NCBI RefSeq assembly: GCF_032854445.1
Contig: NC_088302.1
Span: 6,941,338-7,005,337 of the forward strand
Reading direction: 5' to 3'
From: Liolophura sinensis
Lineage: Eukaryota > Mollusca > Polyplacophora > Chitonida > Chitonidae
Length of the DNA stretch: 64,000 nucleotides
The translations under genes and the position numbers were made by a program. Position 1 is the stretch's first letter. Every line of letters starts with the position of its first letter. Below, piece by piece: positions 21,947 through 32,847 of this stretch. Under the pieces are notes generated by a model, which was not told where the DNA came from, searched no databases, and was given only the letters and a program-made list of their open reading frames with translations.

Positions 21947-24900
21947 TTAAATCTTATAATAAAGCCCAATGGCCATCAAATAATTTATGACAACATCGCC
22001 AGCGACACTGTCAAACAAATCCTATATAGTTGATCGTGTAGAATCTCGAACATGGACATAGTCCACACAGTCAACCACATCTTTGATGTCATATTGGGCA
22101 TCACATCTGGGCAACACACTGAGAAGCAATGCTCCCATCTAGTATGCAATTGTGTGTTAGACGAGAATGCCCAAGACGACACCTCGTTAAAACTACTTGA
22201 TCTCGACGAGGCATTCTTAAAAGTATATGAATTGTAGCCAATGACAGGATGAATAGCATGCAGTTTATTATGTCCCATCTGCAAGTCTCATCCACCCTGC
22301 AAAAGCAGACGAATATACATGTATTTAAGAATGTTCGATCTAAAATCAGTATATGGGATTTTAACGGTTGAAGTGGACCCTGTCCACGACTGTGTTTTCA
22401 ATATGATTCGGTATCCACAAAAAAAATGTCTTTACCTATTTTAATTAGTTTTCTATGTAAGGCTAAAATTTCAAGTATCAATGGATTTTTTAATTTATTA
22501 TACTGTATTGCCAAAAAGCAGGAGGGTGAGTCACTGCATATCATTGCCTTCCGGGCACGCCCAATAGAAACATATGATAAAGCCAGGAGTATAGCACTGG
22601 CCTCTGCAGAAAAGATAGAAGATGAAGGCAGAAGTAGAAAAGAGGCCAACCGCTGCAAGACAGCCGCAGCCGCAACCCTGTTCCCATCCTTTTGACCCGT
22701 CAGTATATATAAACTTATAATCAATATAATTAGCCTTAATTTCAGCAAAACTTTGCTGAATCATAAGAGGACTTGTATTTGATTTGTTATGTTTACGTAG
22801 ATCAACTTAGGATGTGGAAGAAACCAGGGAGGTGACTCCGGAAAAGACACCGGAGCTATTTCCTCTAGCTTCATGTCAGCTTCGATAACATGGACCCGTA
22901 TACGAAGATCGAATGAAGGGATCTTATTGGGACTTTCATTAAATTTATCTTCATAGAATGGATTGAAAACACAGTCGTAGGCAGGGTTTGTTTGATGAGT
23001 TTTAAGCTTTGTAGCATACTAAAGGCTCAGTATAGTACGTCGAAAATATAAAGAGGGCTCATTTGCCTCCACGTATAAACTTTCTACCGGTGAGGTTCTA
23101 AAAGCACCAAGACTGAACCCTAAACCTTAGTGATGAACAGGATCCAACATTTTAATATACGACTTCCTTGCGAAACCGTAAATGATGGACCCATAGTCCA
23201 ATTTAGACCTCACCAGAGAATGATATAAATTGAGTAAAACAGATCGGTCAGCATCCCAGTCGGGGCTAGACACGACCATAATTATATCGAGAGAACATTG
23301 ATGCTCTACCTAAAGCTAAACAGGTTCTGAAGGATTCCACTGTGTAAGAAACACTCGCTGACCTTCATAGTAAATCAATGTCATCACTGTAGCAGACAAG
23401 GCTCCTAATAATGTCATCTTTATTTGCAAGGATTATTATTATCAACTTCTTGTATTCTGCTACTACATGTACTCTGGAGGAAGTATTTAATAAACGCAAA
23501 ACCTTTTTTTTAAGAAAGGCGCCTAAATATACCTACAAGTCATATATACCACAATTTTACTGGATTCCTAAAATGCATAAATCCTCATACAAGGCTCGAT
23601 TTATTGTGGGTTCAACAAGTTGTACCACCAAACTGTATCATATGTTTTAGCCAAACTATTTATTTTAATACTGAACACAGTAGGCAATAGAATGCTGCCC
23701 TAGGGTACACCCATTTCCTGTTCGCAAGACTCAGATAGAGTGGACCCCCACCCGTACCTTAAACTGACAATAAGATCAAAATTGAAATATAAATATCGGT
23801 ATTCTTCCAATCAGGCGCATATCAGCAATGTCTTTTCAAATACCATATTTCCATGTGGTGTCGCAGGCCTTTTCAAGGTCGAAAAATATCAACACCACAT
23901 GTTTATTATTGATAAAACCATTACGGATGAAGGTTTCAAATCGAACAAGGTGATCCATAGTAGATCTACCTTGACGAAAACCACACTGTATATTAGATAT
24001 TAAATTGTTTGTTTGTAAAAATCAAACAAGCCTATCAAATATTATCTGTTCCATAGTCTTACAAACACAGCTGGTAAGAGCTATGGGACGGTAATTATTT
24101 GGACCAGTATGATCCTTACCCGGTTTGGGAACAGGGATAATATACGCCTCCCTCCATGACGGTGGGAAATTACCAGTTATCTAAATATCATTAAGCACGT
24201 CCAAGAGAGTCCCCAGGCCTCAGGTGGTAAATGATTCAGAAACTTATAATATACATTATCAGGACCACAAGCAGTATAGTGGGCCTTTTTTCATGCAGTT
24301 CAAGTACCTCCATATTAAAAGGACGATTATAATCTTTTAAATTCTTAATAGAAAAGGGCAATTTAATTGTCTCCTTCTTGGCTTTTAATTCTGTCGGAAT
24401 TCTGAAGTATAATTTTGAAAGAAGATTTCTTGTTTTAGCTAGTTTATAACCTATATCGGGTGACGAAGATAATATACCATCTCCATCATTTAAGTGCTGA
24501 ACTTTTGCTTGATTATTTTTGCTCTTAAGTTTCTGAACCATGTTCCAGACCTTACGCGTCTTTTGGACTTGGCTAATCAACAAGCCTTAGCTCTAAAATA
24601 CGCACCTGGTTTAAGTTATTATCATTAGGACATATATTAAAATTTCGCTCGGCCTTTTCCGATCCTTAATGGCTTTGCGACAGTAAAGCGTACCAGGGTT
24701 TACTTTTGATTTTGGATTTGTCGAGGCTTTAGGAATACTTCTATCGGCAGCTCGTAAAACAAGCTCGTCAAATTTTAATATAGGACCACCTGCTGCATTG
24801 AGTCTCTGGAGTGATATCAGTCTCACAGAACATCTCAAATGCGATCCAATCTGCCACCTAGCTACACGTTCTAAAGAATTAGAAGTGATATGTTCTAGGA

Positions 24901-25517
24901 TTATAGGGAAATGGTCAATACCACAAAGATCACCATGCACTTTCCAAAAAAAATCAGGGAGACGTGATAGATCAGTGATAGTGAGATCGATAGCAGGATA
25001 AGTGCCGTTATCCCGATTTAAATAGGTATTAGAACCATTATTGAAATAACACAGTTGCACAGTGGATAAGAAGTCTTCTACTATCTTGCCCTTATTGGTT
25101 ATGTTATTACTGCCCCAAAGGGGGTTATGAGAATTAAAATCTCCCAGTATTATAAACGGTTTAGGTAATTGTTCTTTTAGATTATGTAACTGAAAAGCTG
25201 ACAAAAGAAGTGTTTGGAGGTATATACATTGAACATACTGTCACTGTTTCAGACATTGAAACACGAACAGGGCTATGAATAATATTGTTATTTATGAAGG
25301 TCGAGGAGCCGCCTGCAGCTCGCTTTTTTTTCAATACAATAGGTGCTATAAAGTGAAACATTTTTTAGAGTTATTTTATCTTGGTCAGATGTCCTCAGGT
25401 GAGTTGAAAACAAAGTGCAATAGGATTTTATGACTTGACTAGCTGTATTATTTCATGAAAATTCACCTTAAGACCTCGACAGTTCCACTGTATAATTTTG
25501 TCATTGATAGACAGCAT
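21947..25517 (-). pseudogene. LINE ORF2 polyprotein, copy F (broken)
   Basis: The ATG at 25517 gives MLSINDKIIQWNCRGLK, the expected EEP start. A good EEP stretch follows at 25204-24611, with LGDFNSHNPLWGS, AIDLTITD and GIDHFPIILEH holding recognisable catalytic residues. The linker (VWNMVQKLKSKNN) is at 24560-24236. RT remains include CGFRQGRSTMDHLVRF and FFDLEKACDTTWKY (23990-23850) and an SIKINSLA-like segment at 23650. A Penelope-like fragment (23294-23636) replaces the YVDD-containing part. The post-RT region spans 23290-22900, RNase H (FIYTDGSK, SAEASAILLALS, CSDSPSCF) 22764-22398, and the C-terminal zinc region runs to 21947. Multiple stops. Inactive. Confidence 0.85.
23294..23636 (+). 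mobile_element. Penelope-like element, RT fragment
   Basis: Matches 2765-3140 of the main Penelope-like element with an internal deletion. It reads LHSK and an ADKA-like region, then TCTLEEVFNKRKTFF, IPQFYWIPKMHKSSYKARF and GSTSCTTKL. The left edge falls right after GAGAG in LINE F, the same LINE position where the main element interrupts copy A. On the right the LINE resumes after losing roughly 0.3 kb, including the YVDD box. Confidence 0.85.
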
Positions 25518-26505
25518 GAAGGGAGACATATAGGAGATTTCTCTTTATGCTTGGACCGGAAAGCCGTACAGGGGATTTGTCTTTATGTTAGGACCGTGGA
25601 CGACTTTTCCGTGAAGATCGACTGGAAGATTTCCCTGGTGCGAGTGATGTATCCATCACACCCGCATCTGATGTTGAAGGACCAACGACCTCCAACGATT
25701 GAAGCCTATTTTAGTGGCCTTAGAGGGACGCTCCGTGGTGGTCATACGGTTCATTATTTTCAATATGAGATTCATTTCCAGACCTACCTCTGGCAGTTTT
25801 GTTTTTATTTTGATCAGGTTCAGGTTTAAGATTATCAGTTCGTTGTACTGTAGTTGTCTGGGTTGGGCAGGAATTACGGGCATGTGGAGCAGCAGGTTGT
25901 AAAGATATAGAACTAAGTTTGTCGTTTCCAATGGGCCAAGTCAAGGACGTTTGAGTAGCAACAGATGCTACTCGCTTGACCACATTGGCAAACGAAGTCT
26001 GCGGAGAAGTATTAGACGGTGAGACGAATTTTCGGGCTTCCTGATATGATATATTGTGTATGTTTAATGATTATTATTTGTTTTTCCTTCACGAAAAGCG
26101 ATCAGTCCCTGTTATCTCCACCGCAGTTGCAACACTTAACTGTGTTACTGCAGTTGAGACCATCATGACCTTCACTGCCGCATCTGAAGCAAACGAGTTT
26201 ATTTTACATTGGCCCTTGCCTTGACCAAATTTTTGGCAAGTAAAAAAACGTGTCGGATTAGGGATATATGAATCCACACTAACCCTATACGGGTCATTGT
26301 AGATATACGATGGTAGAGAGGTACTATTAAAAGGTCAAAAGGTAGGTCTTCAATTTATGGATGTTGCCAGATTATTTTTGTTGTGAAAGGTTTCACTCTG
26401 GCAAGGCCTTGTGGTTTTAATTCAGTACAGATTTCTTCTTCAGTTAAATCTATGATATCACCATCCCTATCATGTATTAATCCCTGACAATTGTGAGGGG
26501 ATATA

Positions 26506-28058
26506 AACTAGCGGGCAAAAGAAACGTATAACCTTGTTCAGCACCACAAGAAAGAGAAAAAAAGACAGACAGTATCAACATAATGTGCATTATATTGCAG
26601 TAAACCATTTTTCAAGTTCTGTTCAAAAATTCAAAGCCATATGGATATTACACTTGCTGTCAGGCCGAGTAAAGAAGGCATGGGGTAAATCTGGAAAATT
26701 ACACAAATGCAAAGTAAAGGGACTCCCTTAAAAAGGTGTACCTAATGTCCTATCGTGTCATAAGACAGATCATTAGTAGCGTGTGTGAGCACCCATTGCA
26801 TCAATTAAAGCCAAAATACGTCTCCTCATGGAAGTCGTCAGCCATCGGATGACGTCATCAGGAATTCTGTCCCACTCCTGAAATAAAGCCTGTTCGAGCT
26901 GTTGCCTGTTTTGTGGGGGAGGGATGCGTTGTCTCAGACGTCGATCAAGATGATCCCACAGATGATCTAAGGGATTCATGTCTGGCGATCGTGCTGGCCA
27001 AGGCAGTACGTTGACATTAACGGTGTCCAGATAATTTAGTACAACTCTGGCGGTATGAGGTCGTGCATTGTCCTGCTGCAAAGGGATACCCCTTTGTTGT
27101 TGATGCACGAATGGCACCACAACAGGTTCCAATTTTTCATCTCGGTATCTTTGGCCAGTCAGATTTCCCTGGATGATGACCAGTCTCGTTCTCACCTGTC
27201 CACAAATTCCGCCCCACACAAGCACCCCACCAGCACCAAAAGGGTGGACATTCTGAATGCAGGTTTGTGCCAATCGCTCTCCCCTGTGTCGATACAATCG
27301 AATTCGATCATCATTTCTGAAGAGGTTATATCGGTTTTCATCAGTGAACAGCACCCTTTCTCAGTCTCGTCGCTGCCATCCACGTACAACTCTTGCCCAA
27401 CGCAGCCTGTTTTGACGGTGTAGAGGAGTCAATGCCATTCCACGGAAGGGGCGATAGGCTCCGATACCACTCACGCGGAGTCGTCGTAAGACTGTGCGTC
27501 TGCTGATGGGGTGTCCCAGTGCCGTTTCCGCCGTTGACGTCGCCGTCACAAACCGGTTACGCAGGTGGATTGTGTGGATGTACCGGTCTTTGCCAGGCGT
27601 TGTAATACTTGGCCTGCCCGATCTTGGATGATCTTTTGTCCTGCCTGTTAGGCGGTAACGACCCAACAGTCTGCTGATGGTGGCTTGACTGCAATTGAAT
27701 GTTCTGGCAATGTGGTGTTGGCTGGCCCCATGTCGGCCATACCAGTGGCTCTATCACGTTCTGCTTGTGTGAGTCTCGGCATCTCTTAGATGTTTTTCAT
27801 GGTATTGCACCCTTACCATGTGCTACATCGGTATTTATACGGCGGTCATTATCGAGAATTTTCAACAGGGCCCCAAACTCTGTTTTTTCCGATTTTTCAT
27901 GATGTCTTACACCAATTTCAATGAATCTCGTTAAAAAGTGACGTGTACACAGAGTGCTTATGTGCAAACGTATTTGCACAACGTTCAAACTTATTCAACT
28001 TACTTTTCCATAGAAAAAACTTCATTTAAAAGTTATACGTTTCTTTTGCCCGGTAGTT
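26506..28058 (-). mobile_element. Tc1-like DNA transposon in LINE F ORF1
   Basis: Ends are inverted repeats of about 27 bp: AACTAGCGGGCAAAAGAAAC on the left and, as reverse complement on the right, AACTACCGGGCAAAAGAAAC, followed by GTATAAC. TA is duplicated at 26504-26505 and 28059-28060. Aligning the flanks with ORF1 of copy D shows that excision at the TA rejoins the ORF1 sequence. It holds one decayed transposase gene. Confidence 0.93.
26773..27782 (-). pseudogene. Tc1-like transposase (frameshift and nonsense)
   Basis: The frame from ATG at 27782 (MPRLTQAERDRATGMADMG) is about 336 codons, the usual Tc1 size. A 1-bp deletion near 27735 shifts the frame within the first helix-turn-helix, and a TGA at 27361-27363 replaces the Trp of the RDW motif. 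Beyond it one frame runs from 27360 to the natural stop. It shows LFTDENRYNLF (first Asp), GAGGVLVWGGI, QQDNARPHTAR (second Asp) and SPDMNPLDHLWD. In the last motif the expected catalytic Glu (NPIEHLW in relatives) is Asp, 34 residues after the second Asp. The family cuts and pastes DNA at TA sites. This copy cannot make a full protein. Confidence 0.9.
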
Positions 28059-28968
28059 TATAAACAGATATATCAGACATTATATTTAGAGATAATAAAT
28101 TTCTAGATTGTTGTTTCCGGAAACATTCGACGAGATCGTAGTTTTTTTAATCAGTTTTTGAAGTCTCTTCTAAGGCCCTTTCTAACAAAAAAGGATGAGT
28201 TTCAGAGACCGGCTTTTATTCACTCCTAGTGGAGAGGATAAAAGTCGGCCAATTGTCCTGTCTATTATCAAGTAAATCAGACAAAACTTCTAACTTACCC
28301 TTTTCATCAGCACTTGACGTGCGCTGATAGGAAGATCGGATAGATAGATTAGAAATGTTTGATGAAAGGTTTAAGGAAGTCATAATAAATATTAAATACG
28401 AATTACCCCCACGGAGTGCCAACAAGGGCGATGCCTGAACCTGGGGATACCCAACAGGAAACGCATCAAGGACTCGACATAAGGTATATTCGAATAGATG
28501 GCCTTTATGAGCAAACCGCATTAAGTGAATAAGGTCACACATCAGACACATACTACTCCACTGACTCATCAGCAACCGCCTCAAAACGTAATCCCGCAAC
28601 CAAAACTTAGAAGGTAGCAGTTATTCTCTAAGGATTGATGTTATCTAGAAATGTTTAGGACCACACAGAGGCAAGGCGTGACCTAGCGGATTGAGTAGAA
28701 CGGGCCCATCTGACCTCCCGTTTGTCTCCAAGTAAGGGCCAGAGTGGCGTGTTGGGCGTGAGGATCTCGCAAGACCAACACGCCCTCAGCCACCAGGATC
28801 CTGTCCTCGGAGATTACGGGCCGCAACCCACGGCAAACAGGTCGCTTCCCGGTTGCCTCTCACACAACCGAGAAGATGTGAGCCTATTATATTCACCGGA
28901 TTCACACTGGTGAGTTCTAGGTTAGTCGTCTGTGACGACAAGCTTGCGTAGAGGACTCGTTTCCGTGA

Positions 28969-29995
28969 AATATATAATAGCTATACTGCTCCACTGATAA
29001 AACGTACAATGCCTTGGAGATCTGTCCTTTCACTTTATTTACTGTAAAATCTTCATTAACAAAAATTCGTGTTCAGTAAATTTTTGACTTGCCCATGTCT
29101 TGATTGATCCAGCCACGTATGGGTCTGTGACTTTCTCCATGAAACAAATGTCACCACCAACAGGCTGTATCGATTTAAGCAGCGGGGGAATCTTGAAGAG
29201 CTTCTGTAGCAGCTGCCCTGACCTGCATTGGTTTAAGTCAGCAACTGCTTTGGGCACTTCTAGGATCCAACATAAGATTGCGAAGACGTCTCATTCAGTT
29301 CATGAAATCGGAATCTCTGCTCAGACTTAGTGAAGATCTTCAAGGCAAATGATCAGTAATACAAATCTGCACGAGTGACAGACACGAGTATACGTTCATG
29401 AACCATACGCGGAGTAAGAAATACAACAGTTACCGCAAGCCACAAGATTCGGTGACGGAGGAACTCTGTAATCGTTTAGCTCATGTAATTTCGGAATATT
29501 AAAACTCATACTTTTTGGATGTTTCGAGCGCCTTGGATTAGATTGTAGACAGAACACAGCGGTATTTTCTCAGCGAGTTAAACACCAACAGTCACAGCCA
29601 TCAGCTCTGGGATATGTTTGAACGAGAGAATAGAGAATGTTGTTTCTGTTATTTAGATTTAGCAAAACTGGAGCAGTCTATGATCGCTAACATAAAGCCT
29701 GTAAAGAGAAACAAATACAGAAATGATGTATCCTGAACAGGTTGTCACATGTTCTCCGAAACCATTCTGCATAATATTCAAAATAATACATTATAATTAA
29801 AGACACAGATTACAGGGAGCAAAAAAACACTTTTACAGGATTGTTAGTTAACAGACAAAAACTCAACAAGTAACAAGTGGAATAAGTAAGAGCAACGAAT
29901 AATGAATAACAACCGGTGGTTCAGGAAAGTTGTCGTGACAAAAAGAAATTGTCGGATATATTGTCATAACAATTAGCACCACATCAAGTACTGCT
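28969..29995. other. Non-coding continuation of repeat unit I
   Basis: After LINE F the sequence resumes the unit background. ATACTGCTCCACTGATAA and TTGGAGATCTGTCCTTTC around 28983-29030 correspond to 37310-37365 in unit III. The rest holds short chance frames only, and I recognise nothing else. Confidence 0.55.
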
Positions 29996-30100
29996 TTTTA
30001 TTTATTTGATTTATGTTTTACGTCGCACTGATAGCGACTGCACTGGTGACAGGCTGCTAATCATTGCTCCGCGTTGCTACGCTAACCACCACGGCCACAG
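29996..30100 (-). repeat. Compact SINE (head joined to tail)
   Basis: The reverse complement starts with a tRNA-like head, GTGGCCGTGGTGGTTAGCG, then CACCAGTGCAGTCGCTATC. It passes directly to a tail GACGTAAAACATAAATC with AAATAAATAAA. The roughly 130-bp body of the full SINE is absent. A similar short form lies at 30730-30853. Confidence 0.75.
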
Positions 30101-30429
30101 ATGTCGCTAAACTCCTTGACCTTGAAATGTAAAGATTACGACTGATGTCAGTAGAGTGGTTGCAAACACAAAGAGCTGCGTTCAATATGTGAAGCGATTC
30201 TTTCTCATTTTATAAATACTACCAGTTGTACCCAGCTATACGTCGGCTAAAACTAGATAAAATTCTGTTCGACACATTTTTTATATGTCCGAAAATCTTC
30301 AGCGTTTTCTCGGCTGGCAAAAATGACTGAACGCGTCCCGTTTGTTACATTCACGATAATTTATTTATCGGGGTGAATTCATTTTTATGAAATCCATCCT
30401 GCGATAAGGAGGCACATTACACACACCAT

Positions 30430-30512
30430 AAGGATTCATTCGTCGTCACATGACTGAAAAATTGTTGAGTACGACGTTAAACCCCAAGGACTCACTCACT
30501 CTTCGAAATAAA
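30430..30512 (+). repeat. 3' tail of a second SINE family
   Basis: GACTGAAAAATTGTTGAGTA, then CGACGTTAAACCCCAAGGAC and CTCACTCACTC. The same tail closes the longer copy at 38180-38442. Only the 3' end is present here. Confidence 0.75.
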
Positions 30513-30729
30513 ACCGTTAGTTTTTGTCCACTTAATTGTCGGGAGGACAGAGGCTTTGGGTTAATCTTATTTTGATATTGTCAGCAACAGCAAAATAAAT
30601 CACATTTTGTGTTAGCACAACTCTTTACTTGGCACGTCACTGAAAACCGCTGACAGTGTCAGTTGCTCAGTTTCACTCTGTTTATATGCTGGAGTGACGT
30701 ATTTGGAACAGGTATATTGTTGGAGCCTA

Positions 30730-30853
30730 CATGACAGTTGGTTAGCGTGCTAGCGCAGAGTTAGGAGTCAGGAGCCTCTCAACAATGCGGTCGCTGTTGC
30801 AAGAAATATTTTTGAGAACGGCGTAAAACACCAATCAAATAAATAAATAAACT
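30730..30853 (+). repeat. Compact SINE (head joined to tail)
   Basis: The tRNA-like head (TTGGTTAGCGTGCTAGCGC, CTCTCAACAATGCGGTCGCT) is followed after a few bases by the tail GAACGGCGTAAAACACCAAT and AAATAAATAAATAAA. The central body is missing. The junction differs from that of 29996-30100. Confidence 0.78.
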
Positions 30854-30959
30854 TTTCTTGTTCCCGTTTGTTCAAAGTACCCGGGGCTGCATGGGGCCGA
30901 GTGCTGTACACGTGTTGGATATGCCGCCTTTCTGCTGAAGGCACATCGGTTTCACTTAA

Positions 30960-31290
30960 GCCGGGGATACACTAGTCGTATTTTCTTGTAGGTACGAACT
31001 TAATCACATGGGAAATACGCCGAGCATATTCGCAGCATGGTTGCAGAAACACTATGTGATTTTTTTCGCTGATCATTTGATTGTCTGGATTGCCGAAATT
31101 CGCTGGAGCGGACACACTATTTCTTTGTATTTGTTCGCTGGTATCTGACATGTTTGATACAAGCGAATTCGGGGCAGACAAGATCGCCTGCAGAATACGC
31201 CGTGGCCGGTGCGGACACACCAGGCGAATTTTTAGAAATTCACAAAACACGCCTGTGCGAGCGAAAAAATCCTTCTAGTGTGTCCCGGGC
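30960..31290. mobile_element. MITE with TTAA target-site duplication
   Basis: A 331-bp element with inverted ends GCCGGGGATACACTAG (left) and GCCCGGGACACACTAG (right, reverse complement), flanked by TTAA at 30956-30959 and 31291-31294. The corresponding place in unit III (35560-35580) lacks it, which supports insertion. It has no transposase gene. TTAA targeting is typical of piggyBac-type transposases, but the ends do not match those I know, so the parent is unknown. A piece of the right end recurs at 47310-47380. Confidence 0.85.
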
Positions 31291-31639
31291 TTAAGTCTTA
31301 GGCGGAAAGTCCAGGTTAATTGCATTGTAAGGTGTTTGTCTTTATGAGGTTATATTTAAAAGAAAATAGAGGCCCAGCAGTTGATCATTTCAAGCGTGGC
31401 CGGCTACACTGTTGTCAGGGGACTCAACAGGATTATCCAGAGGAGTTAGCATCCCGAATGGATTGTTACATAGACTCACCTTGTGGTAAAGTGCAAAAAA
31501 TAATTTCAAGCAGTTTTTCTCTGTTTTTCTGTGCTGAAAATGGCAACTTACAAGATACATCTGTGGTACGAAAGTATGCACAAGCGGTGTAAGACAAGAG
31601 CTTTACCTTCCCAAGCCATTTAGTCATCATTGCTTCGCA

Positions 31640-32235
31640 TTCACCTGCTATAAGAAGGCGATAATCATTTGCAATCCAACGATACGTCTTACCAGTCACA
31701 TGTGTCCTTTGTCATTTTTGGGTGGCGAGATCAGTTTCGTGTGAATCTCACTGCACTGGAATTAAACGGCTGTGGTCATCATCGTGGTCCCTTAAAATGT
31801 TTATTATGTAATCAAATTGAGGTCTAGTAACTAATTTACCACAAATAGCGTGATTCATCTTAAGTCGGTCTAACTGTTTTCTGGTCTCGTAAGAGCCATT
31901 CATCCTGTAAATTTAAAGCCAATTCTTCTACAAGGCAGAGTGCCATCACGTCTGGACTTAGACGAAGAGTCTCGAGTGCTCAGGATCGCAGGAACGAGTA
32001 TGATACACCCAGAGACCATTAGCTGGGTACCTCGATCTCCCCATGTCTGTGTAGGCTGCTGTACACCTGTTAACCCTTCAATCTACGGTACAGTAACGTA
32101 GAGACAGTCGAGAAAAATGGCACCTGTACATTCTGATCTCTGATCTGATCAGCCTACCGTAGCCTAATAAATCGCATATTGATTTGTCAGCTGAAAGCTC
32201 TCATTATTGCAAAGCCAATTACCAGAGATCTCGCG
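31640..32235 (+). repeat. Repeat block C, copy 2
   Basis: Counterpart of 19425-20045 and 36110-36690. Shared landmarks are TCATTTGCAATCCAACGA, TGAATCTCACTGCACTGGAA, AGCTGGGTACCTCGATCTCC, GCTGTACACCTGTTAACCC and ATTGCAAAGCCAATTACCAG. Similarity with copy 1 may extend to about 32370 (CATTCAGTGGCACTATCAA). Confidence 0.85.
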
Positions 32236-32783
32236 TTTACATTGCATCAGCGGTCAGCCAATTTATGTTCATAAAATAAGATTGCACCCAATGCATCGTT
32301 CTTCCTCAATGCGCGTTGGCCTCAGTCAAAATAAATATAGATCATTTCATTCAGTGGCACTATCAATGGCTAGGCTAGGCTTAGTAAAGTGTTTTTTATG
32401 ACAGGAAGGGTGACCTGTCCGAAGGTTACAGGATGCTAATTATCTACGAGTTCAGTTAACCCTATATGGTATACATAAACAGGTAGAACTGGTACTGAGT
32501 AACAAGTTCTACTGAAAAATAGATGTCACAGAAAAGATCAAAAATTATCATCAGCGTGCATGTGACTGCCTCTGGTCATCTAAGTCAAACTTTCAGACGA
32601 ACGTATATATCAACTATCCCTCTTAAGCCAAATGGAAAACTATTTTCCCAAAAGTCCTCTTCCAAAAGGTCTATTTGAATTATGAAATGTGCACAAATCT
32701 TCCTTAGATGTGTAGTTCACTCAGTGAATAGTTTCAACTCGTCTGCGCAGAGACAAAGATGGGTAATATCCTCTCCATTTAGC

Positions 32784-32786
<3 letters not shown>

Positions 32787-32845
<59 letters not shown>
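32787..32845. repeat. (TA)n microsatellite
   Basis: A near-perfect TA run of almost 60 bp beginning GTGTATATAT. Smaller TA runs occur at 33572-33586, 34288-34310 and 48820-48841. Confidence 0.97.

Positions 32846-32847
<2 letters not shown>

Larger units (their letters stand above)
25560..28569 (-). pseudogene. LINE ORF1 (gag-like), copy F, split by Tc1
   Basis: The start at 28569 gives MSQWSSMCLMCDLIHLMR, as expected from the other copies. ALRGGNSYLIF and SSADEKGKLEVLSDLLDN follow to about 28250. A Tc1-like element (26506-28058) then interrupts the gene, with TA duplications. Beyond it lie a decayed zinc-knuckle region (FTCQKFGQGKGQC near 26240) and the C-terminal tail (AQPRQLQ, RPSKATKIG) to about 25560. 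Several frameshifts. ORF1 proteins of this class bind RNA and form the ribonucleoprotein. This copy is non-functional. Confidence 0.8.
21679..28956 (-). mobile_element. LINE copy F, near full length, with nested insertions
   Basis: The most complete minus-strand copy. The 5' UTR is about 28956-28600, ORF1 starts at 28569, ORF2 is 25517-21947, and the 3' UTR ends at 21679 with an ATTC-type tail. The 12-bp repeats TCGTTTCCCTGA (21667-21678) and TCGTTTCCGTGA (28957-28968) look like an aged target-site duplication. A Tc1-like transposon (26506-28058) and a Penelope-like fragment (23294-23636) interrupt it. Without them it is about 5.4 kb. The flanks are parts of repeat unit I, which resumes on both sides. 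Both ORFs are broken. Confidence 0.9.

Noticed and set aside
27055-27423. Plus-strand open frame of 122 codons over the Tc1-like element
   Set aside because: It is the antisense shadow of the transposase gene on the minus strand.
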